Origin: Nocardioides sp. LHD-245
GTDB taxonomy: Bacteria; Actinomycetota; Actinomycetes; Propionibacteriales; Nocardioidaceae
Reading direction: 5' to 3'
NCBI RefSeq assembly: GCF_030929495.1
Contig: NZ_JAVFWN010000020.1
Coordinates: 1 to 64,000 of the forward strand
DNA length: 64,000 nucleotides
The position numbers and the translations under genes were made by a program. The notes beneath the pieces are model-generated. The model saw only the letters and a list, made by a program, of their open reading frames with translations. It did not search any database and was not told where the DNA came from. Below, in pieces: positions 26,490-35,686 of the stretch (position 1 is the first letter of the stretch; each line of letters starts with the position of its first letter).

Positions 26490-27971
26490 TCAGTTGGCGC
26501 CGTGAACGCGCATCTTTGCCACGATCTCCGCACGGACGGCGGAACGACGCGCCTTGCCCGCGTCATCTCGTAGCGGGACGTCGCGGAACTCGAGAACGCG
26601 CGGGAGCTTGTATCCCGCGATCCGCTCACTGAGATGTGCGCGCAGCTGGTCCGCGTCCACCGCGCTGCCCTCGCTCACCTGGACAAGGGCGTACGGCACC
26701 TGGCCCAGGTCATCGTCGGGCACCCCCACCACGAGACATGACAGGACGTCGGGATGCTCGCCGAGGGCGTTCTCCACCTCGGCCGGATAGACGTTGCGGC
26801 CCCCGACCTGGAACATGTCCACGCGGCGGTCGCTCAGGTAGAGGTAGCCATCGTCGTCGAACCATCCCAGGTCCCCGATGGTCTCCCAGCCGTCGCGTGC
26901 GCTGGCGACCGAGCCGATGTAACGGTAGGACGGGCCGTCCCCCTCTGCGGGGCGCATGTAGATCTCACCCACCTGTCCTGAGGGGCATTCGGCGCCGTTC
27001 TCGTCGAGGATCCGGATCTGGCCGATCCGGACCCGGCCGACGGAGCCGGGATGCGCCAACCACTCGTTGCCGTCGAGCAGCGTCATCGCCTGCAGCTCCG
27101 TGCCGCCGTACAGCTCACAGACCACGTCCGGGCCGAGGATGTCGATCCACGCCCGCTTGACAGCGTCGGGACACGGTGCGGCCATGTGCCACATACGACG
27201 GATCGAGGAGAGGTCGTAGGCGTCCGGGTCCTCCCGATAGACGGCCAGGCATCGCTGCATGATCGTCGGCACGGTGCTGAGGTACTGAACGTGATGGCGG
27301 TCGATCAGCCGCAGGTACTCCCGGGCATCGAACCGGGGCATCAGCACCAGATGCTGACCCAGCAGGATCGCCATGGTCGCGGCCGCGAACGGGGTGTTGT
27401 GCGTGAGCGGACTCGCCAGGAGCTGGGAGTCGCATGTCGTCATGCCGAGAAGGTCGCCCAGTGCGTCGGGGTCGAGCCGGCTGTCGACGGTCGCCTCGAT
27501 CAGCTTGGGCCGTCCGGTGCTGCCGCCGGAGGGCATCGCCTTCCAGACCGGCGAGACGAGCTCTGGAAGCGGCCCGTCGGAGACGCCTGCGTCGGGGACG
27601 AATCCGGGGGGCAGCGCCGGGACCTTGCCTTCGGGGTCCTCGCGACCGACCAGCAGCGCCCGCGGCACCAACCGCAGAAGCTCTTGGAACTCCGACTCGG
27701 GCAGCCGGGTCGAGAGAGGCTGCGGAACCGCGCCGGCCTTCCAGGTCGCCAGCATCGCCACCACCATCTCGATCGAGTTCGGCAGCGCGATGGAGACATA
27801 GCTCCCCGCCTCCACGCCGCGACGCTGGTACTCGCGAGCGAGCCGGTTGCTGGACCGCTCCAGATCACCCCAGGTGATGGTCTGCTCGCCACACGTGATC
27901 GCCACGGCATCGTGCTGACGTTCGGCGACGGCACGGAGCTGAGCTCCGATCGTCGGGACACTCGCGGTCAT
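26490..27971 (-). CDS. AMP-dependent acyl-CoA ligase, copy 2
   Basis: 493 aa. Same layout as the ligase at 12163-13683: phosphate loop PSGGSTGRPKLIE, YGGTELQAM, DLGWFDDDGYLYLSDR and C-terminal DDAGKARRS with the acyl-adenylating Lys. The two paralogues are clearly homologous across their whole length, including HNT and the MWHMAAPCPDAVK segment. ATG 27971 is the natural start; the frame is open to 28088 by chance. First gene of a ligase-SDR-amidase unit. A direct repeat TCACA-atatc-TCACA lies upstream near 28090. Confidence 0.92.
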   Translation of the reverse strand: MTASVPTIGAQLRAVAERQHDAVAITCGEQTITWGDLERSSNRLAREYQRRGVEAGSYVSIALPNSIEMVVAMLATWKAGAVPQPLSTRLPESEFQELLRLVPRALLVGREDPEGKVPALPPGFVPDAGVSDGPLPELVSPVWKAMPSGGSTGRPKLIEATVDSRLDPDALGDLLGMTTCDSQLLASPLTHNTPFAAATMAILLGQHLVLMPRFDAREYLRLIDRHHVQYLSTVPTIMQRCLAVYREDPDAYDLSSIRRMWHMAAPCPDAVKRAWIDILGPDVVCELYGGTELQAMTLLDGNEWLAHPGSVGRVRIGQIRILDENGAECPSGQVGEIYMRPAEGDGPSYRYIGSVASARDGWETIGDLGWFDDDGYLYLSDRRVDMFQVGGRNVYPAEVENALGEHPDVLSCLVVGVPDDDLGQVPYALVQVSEGSAVDADQLRAHLSERIAGYKLPRVLEFRDVPLRDDAGKARRSAVRAEIVAKMRVHGAN

Positions 27972-28174
27972 CGTCGACCTACCTTTCCGGGATGGTGACG
28001 CGGTCCATCGGCACCGTCGAACCGGGACGTCGGACCAGAGTCCACCGATTCGGCGTCCAGCACTCCCATACATTGACTTCGGGTTCACAATATCTCACAC
28101 ATGCCGAGTAATGCCGGGAACCATGACGTTCTCGTGATCTTGTTCCTGATTAACTTCTCGCTCAACGCCCCTGC

Positions 28175-29797
28175 CTACTCAGCGTCGCCGGACGGGTCGC
28201 TCATCGCCGCCGCGACCCAGCGCTCCTGCGCTGCTGCCAAGCCCTCCGGAGCCGCGGCGACCTCGCGGAGCTCGACCTTGCTGACCTTGCTGATCGTCGA
28301 ATGCGGCATCGCGACGACGACATGGACCTCACGGGGAACCTTGAAGTCGGCCAGCTTGGCCCGGCAGGCTGCCAGCACGCGTTCGGCCAGGTTGCCGGGC
28401 GCGTCCTCAACGCAGACGAAGGCGACGGGAACCTCGTCGAGCTTCTCGTCCGGACGGCCCACCACCGCCACCTCGCCCGGTCCGGTGGCCTCGAGGATCA
28501 CGCGCTCGATCTCCGAGGCGGCGACGTTTTCCGCGCCGACGCGGAGCATGTCCTTGACCCGATCCATGAAGGAGAGGGTGCCGTCCGGATTGGGCCGGAC
28601 CAGGTCGCCGGTGGCGAACCAGCCGTCCTCGTCGAAGCTCTCCCGGGTCGCCTCGGGGTCGTTCCAGTACTGGGCGAACATGGAGAGCCCACGGACGCCC
28701 CGGATCAGGAGCTCGCCGGTCTGGTCGGGGCGCGCGGGCGATCCGTCCGGTCCGAGCACCATGACCTCGTACTCCGGCGCGACCCGGCCGATGCACTCCC
28801 TGTCGACACGCTGCCCGTCGGTCATGATGCCCTGGCTGACCGTCTCGGTCATGCCCCACCATGCGATCGTCTCGACACCGAGCTTCTGCCCGAAGTCCGG
28901 AGCGGTGGGACCTGCAATGACCCGGTACGAGTGCCGCGGCGGTGACGGAAGCGCCATGACCGCGCGCGCGGAGAGCAGCATCGTCGAGAGCCACGTACAG
29001 CCATGACGCAGCGAGATGTCCCAGAACCTGCTGGTCGACCACTTGGGGATCAAGACGAAGCCCGCACCGGCCCATAGGGTCGGGAGCACCGAGTAGGCCA
29101 GCGCGTTCGCGTGGAACAGGGGCATGTAGACCAGATGGACGTCGTCCGCTCGCAGAGCCTGGTGGGACGCGCTCACCCGAGCTGCCCACAGACCGTTGGC
29201 GTGGGTCCACAGCACGCCCTTCGGACGTGAGGTGGTCCCCGAGGTGTACTGGATGCTCAGCGGCGCGGCAGGATCCGGCACCGGCAGCACCGCCTTGGTG
29301 GAGTCGGCGATGAGATCGGCGAAGGCCAGGTCAGCCGCCTCGCTCGGCGCTCCGGCCACGGCGATCCAGCGCAGTCCGGGACCCGCGGCGGCGACCACCC
29401 CGGCGAACGCCGGCTCGGTGACGGCGACCGTCGCCCCGCTGTCGGCGAGGAAGTAGGCCAGCTCGTCGGAGGAGGAGCGCGCGTTGGTCGTCACCGCGAT
29501 CGCGTGCAGCGCCGCACACGCGAACCATGCGAGCAGGAACTCCGGGCGGTTCGCCAAGTGGATCAGCACTCGATCCCCCTCGCGTACGCCTCGCTCCTGG
29601 AGGCCGGCTGCCGTCGCGAGCGCTTGTCGGTGGAACTGTCCGTACGTCCACGTGACGCTGTCGCCCTCGAAGGGCTGCCAGGTCATGAAGGTCTCGTCGG
29701 CACGCCGCTCGGCCTGGTTCGTGAGCAGGCGCCAGACGTCGGTGGCCAGGAACGGGTGGAACGTCGGCAGCGGCTGCTCCAGGACGGTGCCGCTCAT
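28175..29797 (-). CDS. AMP-dependent acyl-CoA ligase, copy 3
   Basis: 540 aa, a different branch from the other two ligases. The phosphate loop is the canonical YTSGTTSRPKGVLW, followed by WWGMTETV, the hinge GDLVRPNPDGTLSFMDR and the C-terminal Lys in STISKVSKVELRE. ATG 29797 overlaps the LivM-like stop by four bases, so the ligase is the last gene of a branched-chain-type transporter operon. Coupled import and CoA activation of a carboxylic acid is a reasonable inference. Confidence 0.92.
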   Translation of the reverse strand: MSGTVLEQPLPTFHPFLATDVWRLLTNQAERRADETFMTWQPFEGDSVTWTYGQFHRQALATAAGLQERGVREGDRVLIHLANRPEFLLAWFACAALHAIAVTTNARSSSDELAYFLADSGATVAVTEPAFAGVVAAAGPGLRWIAVAGAPSEAADLAFADLIADSTKAVLPVPDPAAPLSIQYTSGTTSRPKGVLWTHANGLWAARVSASHQALRADDVHLVYMPLFHANALAYSVLPTLWAGAGFVLIPKWSTSRFWDISLRHGCTWLSTMLLSARAVMALPSPPRHSYRVIAGPTAPDFGQKLGVETIAWWGMTETVSQGIMTDGQRVDRECIGRVAPEYEVMVLGPDGSPARPDQTGELLIRGVRGLSMFAQYWNDPEATRESFDEDGWFATGDLVRPNPDGTLSFMDRVKDMLRVGAENVAASEIERVILEATGPGEVAVVGRPDEKLDEVPVAFVCVEDAPGNLAERVLAACRAKLADFKVPREVHVVVAMPHSTISKVSKVELREVAAAPEGLAAAQERWVAAAMSDPSGDAE

Positions 29798-30807
29798 CGG
29801 TTCGGTCCCAGGAAAGGCACCCGTCGCACGAGTGGGTGGCCGACAATGCGCACCAACCCGATCAGTCCCGCGGGCAGGACCAGCATGCACAGCACGAGCG
29901 CGACGCCGTAGCCGATCCCCGCGGCGGACTGGTTGATCTCCTGGGTCCACGACGGCATGTACACGATGAACACCGCGCCCAGGACCGCGCCGGCATTCGA
30001 CGTCAGCCCACCGACAACGATCACCGTGATGAACGCGATGGCGAGATCGAGCCCGAACGCCTCCGGTCCCACGAACTGGATCGCGTAGGCGTAGGTGACT
30101 CCACCGATCGCGGCCATCGCCGCGCTGAACGCGAACACCCTCGTCTTCACCGTCGCCGGACGTATCCCGAGCGTCATCGCGACGTTCTCGTTGTCCCGGA
30201 CACCGATCATCGACCGCCCGATGTGCCCTCGGCTCAGCCGCTCGCACACGACGAAGCCGGCGACCAGGATGAGGAGGTTGACGTAGTAGATCCACTGGTC
30301 CTGATCCAACGAGACGAAGGAAGGCGGCTCGGCGATGTCGAGGATGATCCCCTCACGGCCCTGGGTGATGCCGTCGAGCCGCTTGATCACGGATGGCGTG
30401 ACCAGCGCCAGCGCGAGGGTGACCAGCGCGAGCGCGAGGCCCTGCAGTCGCAGTGCCGGGCGACCGAACAGATATCCGAGCGCGAAGCCGACCACTCCGG
30501 CGACGGGCACAGCCGACAGGTAGAACCATCCCTCGTTCCCCACCAGGACCGCGCAGAGGTAGGCGCCGAGCGCGAAGAACGCGCCGTGGCCCAGCGAGAT
30601 CTGACCGGTGAGTCCCGTGAGCAGGTTCAGGCCGAGGCCGACCAGGGCGTAGCTGAAGATCAGTGACTTCTGGGTGTTGGCGAACGGCACCGAGACGAGG
30701 GGCGTGTACAGCAAGTAGCCGAGAACGACGATCACGAGGAGCCAGCTGCTCCACCTCGACACGGCGAGCCTGGGTCGGTGCCGGTGCAGCGCGGCGAGCA
30801 TGCTCAT
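29794..30807 (-). CDS. branched-chain amino-acid-type ABC transporter permease (LivM-like)
   Basis: 337 aa with about nine to ten membrane helices. Family segments GLNLLTGLTGQISLGHGAFFALGAY and the cytoplasmic SRGHIGRSMIGVRDNENVAMTLGI loop are clear. It pairs with the LivH-like permease. ATG 30807 overlaps that gene by four bases; ATG two codons later is also possible. In actinobacterial catabolic clusters such transporters often carry aromatic or cyclic acids rather than amino acids. Confidence 0.93.
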   Translation of the reverse strand: MSMLAALHRHRPRLAVSRWSSWLLVIVVLGYLLYTPLVSVPFANTQKSLIFSYALVGLGLNLLTGLTGQISLGHGAFFALGAYLCAVLVGNEGWFYLSAVPVAGVVGFALGYLFGRPALRLQGLALALVTLALALVTPSVIKRLDGITQGREGIILDIAEPPSFVSLDQDQWIYYVNLLILVAGFVVCERLSRGHIGRSMIGVRDNENVAMTLGIRPATVKTRVFAFSAAMAAIGGVTYAYAIQFVGPEAFGLDLAIAFITVIVVGGLTSNAGAVLGAVFIVYMPSWTQEINQSAAGIGYGVALVLCMLVLPAGLIGLVRIVGHPLVRRVPFLGPNR

Positions 30808-31688
30808 ACCCGGATGACCCCCTTCGTGCCGAAGAGGCCTTCAGACTTGAACAGCAGCACGGCCATGATGATCGCGAGTGCGACCGCCTGCTTGAAGTCG
30901 GCGCCGATCCCGGGCAGGTAGGAGCCGGCGAGGTTCTCGGAGATGCCCACGATGAAGCCGCCGACGATGGCGCCCTGGGGGCTGTCCAGTCCTCCGAGTA
31001 TGGCGGCGGTGAACGAGTAGATCAGCGTAGGAAGGAGCATGCCGGGCGCCAGGAACACCTGCGGAGCCACCAGGACGCCCATCAACGTGCCGATCGCGGC
31101 CGCCAGGCCCCAGGAGATGGTCAGCACCGTGCCGGTGGGGAGTCCCATCAGATCCGCCGACTCCGGATTGTCGACCGCCGCGCGCATCACCAGGCCGATC
31201 CTGGTGTGCTGGAAGAGGACCCATAGCGCAGCCGCCAGCAGGAAGACCGTGCAGATCACCACGAGCGACTGCCGGGAGATGACCGCCGGGCCGAGCTCGA
31301 CCACCGGCCCACCTAGGACCGAAGGGAACTCCTTGACCCCGAAGTCGAAGATCCAGCCGGCACCGTTGAGCAAGATCAACATCACCCCGAGAGTCACGAT
31401 GATCAGCGTGAGGTGGGAGGCGCTGCGCGTCAGGGGCCGGATGAGGGTGCGCTCCATCAGTGCGCCCCCGAAGAAGGACAGCACGAGCGACAATGACACC
31501 GCAGCCCAGAGCGGGACGCCCCAGATCCACAGCTGCCAGACGACGAAGGTCCCGAAGGTCGCCATCTCCGCCTGGGCGAAGTTGAGGAACCCCGATGCCC
31601 GATAGACCAACACGAGGCTGAGGGCCGTCGCGGCGTACAGTGCGCCGGAGGACAGACCGTCGACGATCTGCTGGAGGAAGAGTGTCAT
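30804..31688 (-). CDS. branched-chain amino-acid-type ABC transporter permease (LivH-like)
   Basis: 294 aa membrane protein with the LivH opening (LQQIVDGLSSGALYAATALSLVLVYRASGFLNFAQ) and the AAVDNPESADLMGL coupling loop. ATG 31688 has AGGAG upstream, so the 18 upstream codons of open frame are not used. It starts 11 nt after the LivF-like stop. Partner of the LivM-like permease. Confidence 0.93.
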   Translation of the reverse strand: MTLFLQQIVDGLSSGALYAATALSLVLVYRASGFLNFAQAEMATFGTFVVWQLWIWGVPLWAAVSLSLVLSFFGGALMERTLIRPLTRSASHLTLIIVTLGVMLILLNGAGWIFDFGVKEFPSVLGGPVVELGPAVISRQSLVVICTVFLLAAALWVLFQHTRIGLVMRAAVDNPESADLMGLPTGTVLTISWGLAAAIGTLMGVLVAPQVFLAPGMLLPTLIYSFTAAILGGLDSPQGAIVGGFIVGISENLAGSYLPGIGADFKQAVALAIIMAVLLFKSEGLFGTKGVIRV

Positions 31689-31699
31689 GCCCGCGTCTC

Positions 31700-32404
31700 C
31701 TAGTCGCCGAGGTAGGCACGTTGGATCGTCTCGTCCTGCCACATCTGCGCCGCAGGACGCTTCTCCCCCGTTCGACCGGCGGAGATCACGATCGCGTGGT
31801 CCGCGATCGCGAGGGTGAGCCGGGCGTTCTGCTCGACGAGCAGCATGGTGAGACCGGTCTCGTCGTTGATTCGCTTCAGTCCTTCGAAGAGGCCACGCGT
31901 GGTCTTCGGAGCCAGACCGAGCGACGGCTCGTCGAGCAGCAGCAGTCGTGGCGCGGACATCAGTGCCCGCGCGATGGCGAGCATCTGCTGCTCACCACCC
32001 GAGAGGCCGGCAGCCGGCTGATCTGCGCGTTCGCCCAGACGAGGGAAGAACTCCTGCCACCGTCGGATGGAGGACTCCACCTCGCGGGCAGGCCGGTGAT
32101 AGCCGGCGACGCGCAGGTTCTCCTCCACGGTCAGGGTCCCGAACGTGCCTCGGCCCTGGGGGACGTGCGCGATACCCATTCTGGCCGGGTTCCGGCGACG
32201 CCCCAGCAGCTCCGTGCCGTCGTACGTCACCGACCCCCGCGCGGGGAGCATTCCTGACAACGCACGCAGCAAGGTGGTCTTCCCGGCGCCGTTCGCCCCG
32301 AGGATCACCGTGATGTCACCGTCGTCAACGGTGAGGTCGACCTCGTGCAGCACCTGGAGGGCCCCGTACCCCGCGTGGAGTCCCGCCACCTCGAGGAGGG
32401 CCAT
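31700..32404 (-). CDS. ABC transporter ATP-binding protein (LivF-like)
   Basis: 234 aa. Walker A GANGAGKTT at 35-43, signature LSGGEQQ, Walker B LLLLDEPSLGL and the EQNA segment after the H-loop region are intact. The short size and the LLVEQNARL ending are diagnostic of LivF rather than LivG. ATG 32404 shares one base with the LivG-like stop (TGATG). Confidence 0.93.
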   Translation of the reverse strand: MALLEVAGLHAGYGALQVLHEVDLTVDDGDITVILGANGAGKTTLLRALSGMLPARGSVTYDGTELLGRRRNPARMGIAHVPQGRGTFGTLTVEENLRVAGYHRPAREVESSIRRWQEFFPRLGERADQPAAGLSGGEQQMLAIARALMSAPRLLLLDEPSLGLAPKTTRGLFEGLKRINDETGLTMLLVEQNARLTLAIADHAIVISAGRTGEKRPAAQMWQDETIQRAYLGD

Positions 32405-33258
32405 CAGGATCCCCCCAGATAGGCCTCGACCACGGCCCCGTCTCGCCGGACCTGCTCCGGCGGACCGTCCGCGATCTTGACCCCAAGGTTCAGGACCACG
32501 AGGTGGTCGCAGACGGACATGACCATGCCCATGTGGTGCTCGACGAGCAGGACGCTGAAGCCGAGCTCGCGACGCAGCTCGCGCACGAGCGCCCCGAGCT
32601 CCTCGACTTCCTCGTGGATGAGGCCGTTGGCGGGCTCGTCGAGCATGAGCAGGCGCGGCTCCAGCATCAGGGCCCTGGCCAGCTCGACGCGCTTGAGCGT
32701 GCCCAACGGCAGGCCCGACGCCAGATGGCTCTCGTACCCGGACAGGCCCAGCCGGTCGAGCACGGCGCGAGCGCGCTCGCGCTCGCGCCTCTCCTCCCTG
32801 GCGACGCTTGGCAATCCGAGTGCGGCGGCCATCATGCCGGTGCGGGCGCGGTGGGAGGCTCCGGCGATCACGTTGTCCAACACGGTCTGTGTCGGCAGCA
32901 GGCCGAGGTTCTGGAACGTCCGCGCGATGCCGGCGCCCGCGACCTGATCGGGGCGCAACGCGAGGATGTCCGTCTCGCCCAGCATGATGCTGCCCGCATC
33001 GGGGCGGTAGAGACCGCTGACGCAGTTGAACAGGGTGGTCTTGCCCGCTCCGTTGGGTCCGATCAGGCCACAGATCTCCCCGGGCGCGATCTCGAAGGAC
33101 GGGCCGTCCAGTGCAACGATCCCGCCGAAGCGGAGGCTGATCTTTTTCACGACCAGCCTCGCCGGGCCATTAGACCCGGCGTCGGACGCCAGTCCCGGCC
33201 ACGATGTCCCGACCACACTGGTCGCACCAGGGAGGCGCGCCCTCGTAAATCGAGACAT
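32404..33258 (-). CDS. ABC transporter ATP-binding protein (LivG-like)
   Basis: 284 aa from ATG 33258. Walker A GPNGAGKTT, the LivG-type signature LPLGTLKRVELARAL, Walker B LLMLDEPANGL and LLVEHHMGMVM are present. About 40 residues before the first beta strand have no counterpart in most LivG proteins, so translation might begin further in. A GTG at 33276 would overlap the binding-protein gene. Confidence 0.9.
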   Translation of the reverse strand: MSRFTRARLPGATSVVGTSWPGLASDAGSNGPARLVVKKISLRFGGIVALDGPSFEIAPGEICGLIGPNGAGKTTLFNCVSGLYRPDAGSIMLGETDILALRPDQVAGAGIARTFQNLGLLPTQTVLDNVIAGASHRARTGMMAAALGLPSVAREERRERERARAVLDRLGLSGYESHLASGLPLGTLKRVELARALMLEPRLLMLDEPANGLIHEEVEELGALVRELRRELGFSVLLVEHHMGMVMSVCDHLVVLNLGVKIADGPPEQVRRDGAVVEAYLGGS

Positions 33259-33265
33259 GCCCCGC

Positions 33266-34510
33266 TCAGCGCCCACTGACCGTGGCGCCGTACACCCACG
33301 AGCCGTTCTCGTAGGTCATCCGGACGACCGAGCTCACCATCGAAGGGTCGTTCTCGGTCATCCCGAACGTGATGCCGGGCAGAGCCAGACCACCGGTGAC
33401 GTCGGTCGTGGCCTTGGCGGCATCGAGGAGATCCTGCCGAGTGCAGCCCTTCATGCGCTTGAGCACCTCCAGCAGCACGTCGATGTTGGTGTAGGTGATG
33501 GCGCCAGCCCAGCTCGTCGAGTCCTGGTCCTCGCTCTCAGCCCACTCGCGCCACTTCTGGACAGCAGGCACATCCTCGTTCTGTCCCGGTCCGACGCCGT
33601 ACATCCACGCCAATCCATGCAGGTCCTGACCCGCCCCCTCTCCGGCTGGCGCGATGACCGACCGAGCATCGGTCGAGGAGCTGATCACCCACTTCTGCGG
33701 GCGCCATCCGAGCTCGTTCATCTTCTTCAGCGCACCGCTGACGAAGGTGCCGGCCCCCAGATGGACGAAGGCGTTCGCGCCCGACTCGCGCAACGCGGTC
33801 ATCTGCGAATCGACCGACGGGGCAGTGAGCTCGTACGCCTCCTCCGCCACGATCTGTGCGGAGGAACTCTCAGTGGCGTACTTCCGAAACAGCTCCACCG
33901 TGCTCTTGCCAAGGCCGTCGTTGGGATAGAGAACGGCGATCTTGGCTGCCGGGTCGTTCTCGACGACGCCGTCGAAGATCGTCTTGATCTCGAATCCGGT
34001 GCTCGGGATCATCGCCATCGCCAGCACCGTGATCTCTCCCCGTTCGTAGCGCTGCTGGAGCTCGACGGAGCCGGAGCCGTAGAGCACCAGAGGCACCTTG
34101 TGCTCCTCGAGGTAGTCGATCGATCCCAGGATCGTGGACGTGCCCGAGTTCCCGAACAGACTGAAGACTCGCTCCTGCTCGACCAGACGCTTGACGTTGA
34201 CCACCGAACGGGCAGGGTCGTAGGCGTCATCGAGCGAGACCAGCTCGACCTTGCGCCGGGCACCGTCGCCGAACTCGGCGCCGCCGTCCTCATTGATCGC
34301 GGCGAACCGCCGCTGCGCGACGGTCAGGCCGTCCAGGTTCGCGATGGGCCCGGTCTGCGCCGAGCTCTGCCCGAGCCTGATCGTCGTGTCGGTGATCCCG
34401 GGATCGCAATCGCCCGACGCGGACGACTCCCGCGACGAGCCGCAGGCCGCCAACGAGGTAGCCGCGAGCGCTACCGCGACCACTCCGCAACTTCTCCACT
34501 GAACGCGCAC
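33266..34510 (-). CDS. branched-chain-type ABC transporter substrate-binding lipoprotein (LivK-like)
   Basis: 414 aa. A signal peptide ends in the lipobox LAAC (residues 20-23), so the protein should be anchored outside the membrane. IRLGQSSAQTGPIANLDG and the later NVKRLVEQERVFSLFGNSGTSTI belong to the periplasmic-binding type I fold. GTG 34510 has GGGAGG upstream. First gene of the six-gene operon that ends with the ligase at 28175. Ligand unknown. Confidence 0.92.
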   Translation of the reverse strand: MRVQWRSCGVVAVALAATSLAACGSSRESSASGDCDPGITDTTIRLGQSSAQTGPIANLDGLTVAQRRFAAINEDGGAEFGDGARRKVELVSLDDAYDPARSVVNVKRLVEQERVFSLFGNSGTSTILGSIDYLEEHKVPLVLYGSGSVELQQRYERGEITVLAMAMIPSTGFEIKTIFDGVVENDPAAKIAVLYPNDGLGKSTVELFRKYATESSSAQIVAEEAYELTAPSVDSQMTALRESGANAFVHLGAGTFVSGALKKMNELGWRPQKWVISSSTDARSVIAPAGEGAGQDLHGLAWMYGVGPGQNEDVPAVQKWREWAESEDQDSTSWAGAITYTNIDVLLEVLKRMKGCTRQDLLDAAKATTDVTGGLALPGITFGMTENDPSMVSSVVRMTYENGSWVYGATVSGR

Positions 34511-34561
34511 TGATGCCTCCCTGTGCCAGAGCGCGGCGAACCGCTCTCGAATGTGGCGCCG

Positions 34562-34591
34562 ACTTAAGCATCATTTACTTATGGGTGTCAA
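34562..34591 (-). promoter_or_regulatory. promoter of the Liv-type transporter operon
   Basis: Minus strand TTGACA (34586-34591), 18-nt spacer, TTAAGT (34562-34567), about 45 nt ahead of the GTG at 34510. The downstream edge reads GTAAATGATGCTTAAG, which faintly resembles the shared motif. Confidence 0.5.
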
Positions 34592-34876
34592 CGGTCACGG
34601 CGGGGTAGTTTCTCACCCGTAGGTTCCTGAAATGTCAGCATCGGACTACGATCGAGGAGACGGACGCCGAGATAACTACTAGTTGACTTAGCTGGGGGTG
34701 CGTCGGACCGCGACGGTCTGCGGGCTGGCACCCCCGGCGGGACGAGCGGGAGCACACCGCAGGCTCGCCACCCGCGGCACGCGAGTTCCTCCGTCGGGCG
34801 ATCTAGGAACTTTATCCCCGATTCAGCACGAACAGTGGCCACGCCGTCCAGGCCACTGCCGCCGAAGCCGCCCTCC
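34592..34876. other. intergenic region with stem-loops, no gene seen
   Basis: Between the HSD10-like SDR stop and the LivK-like promoter. It contains the near-palindrome AACTA-c-TAGTT (34674-34684), an 8-bp stem GGGGGTGC / GCACCCCC (34694-34701 and 34728-34735) and the terminator-like hairpin at 34833-34858. No start codon with a ribosome site and coding character was found on either strand. Confidence 0.45.
34833..34858 (-). terminator. stem-loop after the HSD10-like SDR
   Basis: Perfect 8-bp arms CAGTGGCC / GGCCACTG with a 10-nt loop, 19 nt beyond the SDR stop codon on the minus strand. No clear T-run follows. Confidence 0.4.
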
Positions 34877-35653
34877 CTACTTCGGGGGCATCCGGATGCC
34901 GCCGTCGACCCGGACGACCTCGCCGTTCATGTACGCGTTGGTGAGGCACTCGATGACCATGCTGGCCAGCTCGTCCGGGACGCCGAGGCGCTTCGGGAAG
35001 AGCACGCTCTCACCGAGCTTGGCCTTGAAGGCCTCCGCCTGCTCGCCCTCGCCGTAGATCGGGGTGTCGATCAGGCCGGGGGCGACGGTGTTGAGCCGGA
35101 TGCCGGACGCCGCGAGATCGCGGGCGACCGGGAGAGTCATGCCGACCACGCCGCCCTTGGAGGCGGAGTACGACGCCTGGCCGATCTGGCCGTCGAAGGC
35201 GGCCACACTGGCGAGGTTGACGATGGCACCGCGGCAGCCGTCGGCGTCGGGCTCGTTGAGGCTCATCGCCGTCGCGGCCTGGCGGACCATGTCAAAGGTG
35301 CCGATCAGGTTGATCGCGACGACCTTGGTGAACGCCTCGAGGGAGTGGGCCGACTCGAGCTGGCCGTCACGGCCGATGGTGCGCTGGGCCCAGCCGATGC
35401 CGGCCGAGTTGACGACCGCGCGCAGCGGGGCGATGTCGGCGGCGGCCTTGACCGCGCCCGCGATCTGCTCGGTGTTGGTCACGTCGACCTGGGCGAAGAC
35501 GCCGTTGATCTCGGCAGCGAGGGCTTCGCCCTTGTCGGCCTGGAGGTCGGCGACCACGACGGTCGCACCCTTCGCGGCGAGCTGGCGGGCGGCGGCGGCG
35601 CCGATGCCCGAGGCGGCGCCGGTGACGATGGCGGAGGATCCGGTGAATTCCAT
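34877..35653 (-). CDS. SDR, HSD10 / 3-hydroxyacyl-CoA dehydrogenase-like
   Basis: 258 aa. TGAASGIG cofactor motif, VADLQADKGEAL (acidic, NAD-type), NSAG, and the catalytic Ser and YSASKGG. Overall pattern and the RDLAASGIRLNTVAPGLIDTP segment match the HSD10 group, which oxidises 3-hydroxy-2-methylacyl-CoA and related esters. No ribosome site precedes the ATG; TACGGT sits 6 nt upstream, so a leaderless mRNA is likely. Shared motif site 2 lies 34 nt upstream, which ties this isolated gene to the catabolic cluster of region A. Confidence 0.93.
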   Translation of the reverse strand: MEFTGSSAIVTGAASGIGAAAARQLAAKGATVVVADLQADKGEALAAEINGVFAQVDVTNTEQIAGAVKAAADIAPLRAVVNSAGIGWAQRTIGRDGQLESAHSLEAFTKVVAINLIGTFDMVRQAATAMSLNEPDADGCRGAIVNLASVAAFDGQIGQASYSASKGGVVGMTLPVARDLAASGIRLNTVAPGLIDTPIYGEGEQAEAFKAKLGESVLFPKRLGVPDELASMVIECLTNAYMNGEVVRVDGGIRMPPK

Positions 35654-35659
35654 GGAAGA

Positions 35660-35665
35660 ACCGTA
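35660..35665 (-). promoter_or_regulatory. -10 box, leaderless SDR transcript
   Basis: TACGGT on the minus strand ends 6 nt before the ATG at 35653. The -35 position (around 35683-35688, TAAAGG) is poor and overlaps the edge of the shared motif. Confidence 0.45.
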
Positions 35666-35686
35666 ACCTATGGCTACTGCAACCTT

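Noticed and set aside
24203..26629. An uninterrupted 808-codon frame that could be read as an amidase fused to another domain
   Set aside because: The first part lies over the SDR gene in a different frame, has Arg/Gly-rich shadow composition, and the amidase has its own ATG overlapping the SDR stop.
28085..28105. TCACA direct repeats resembling CRP half sites upstream of ligase 2
   Set aside because: The repeats are direct, not inverted, with a 5-nt gap, which does not fit a CRP-type operator.
28175..30295. A 706-codon frame suggesting an extended ligase
   Set aside because: The upstream part is an out-of-frame shadow of the LivM-like permease; ATG 29797 with an ATGA overlap gives the normal ligase length.
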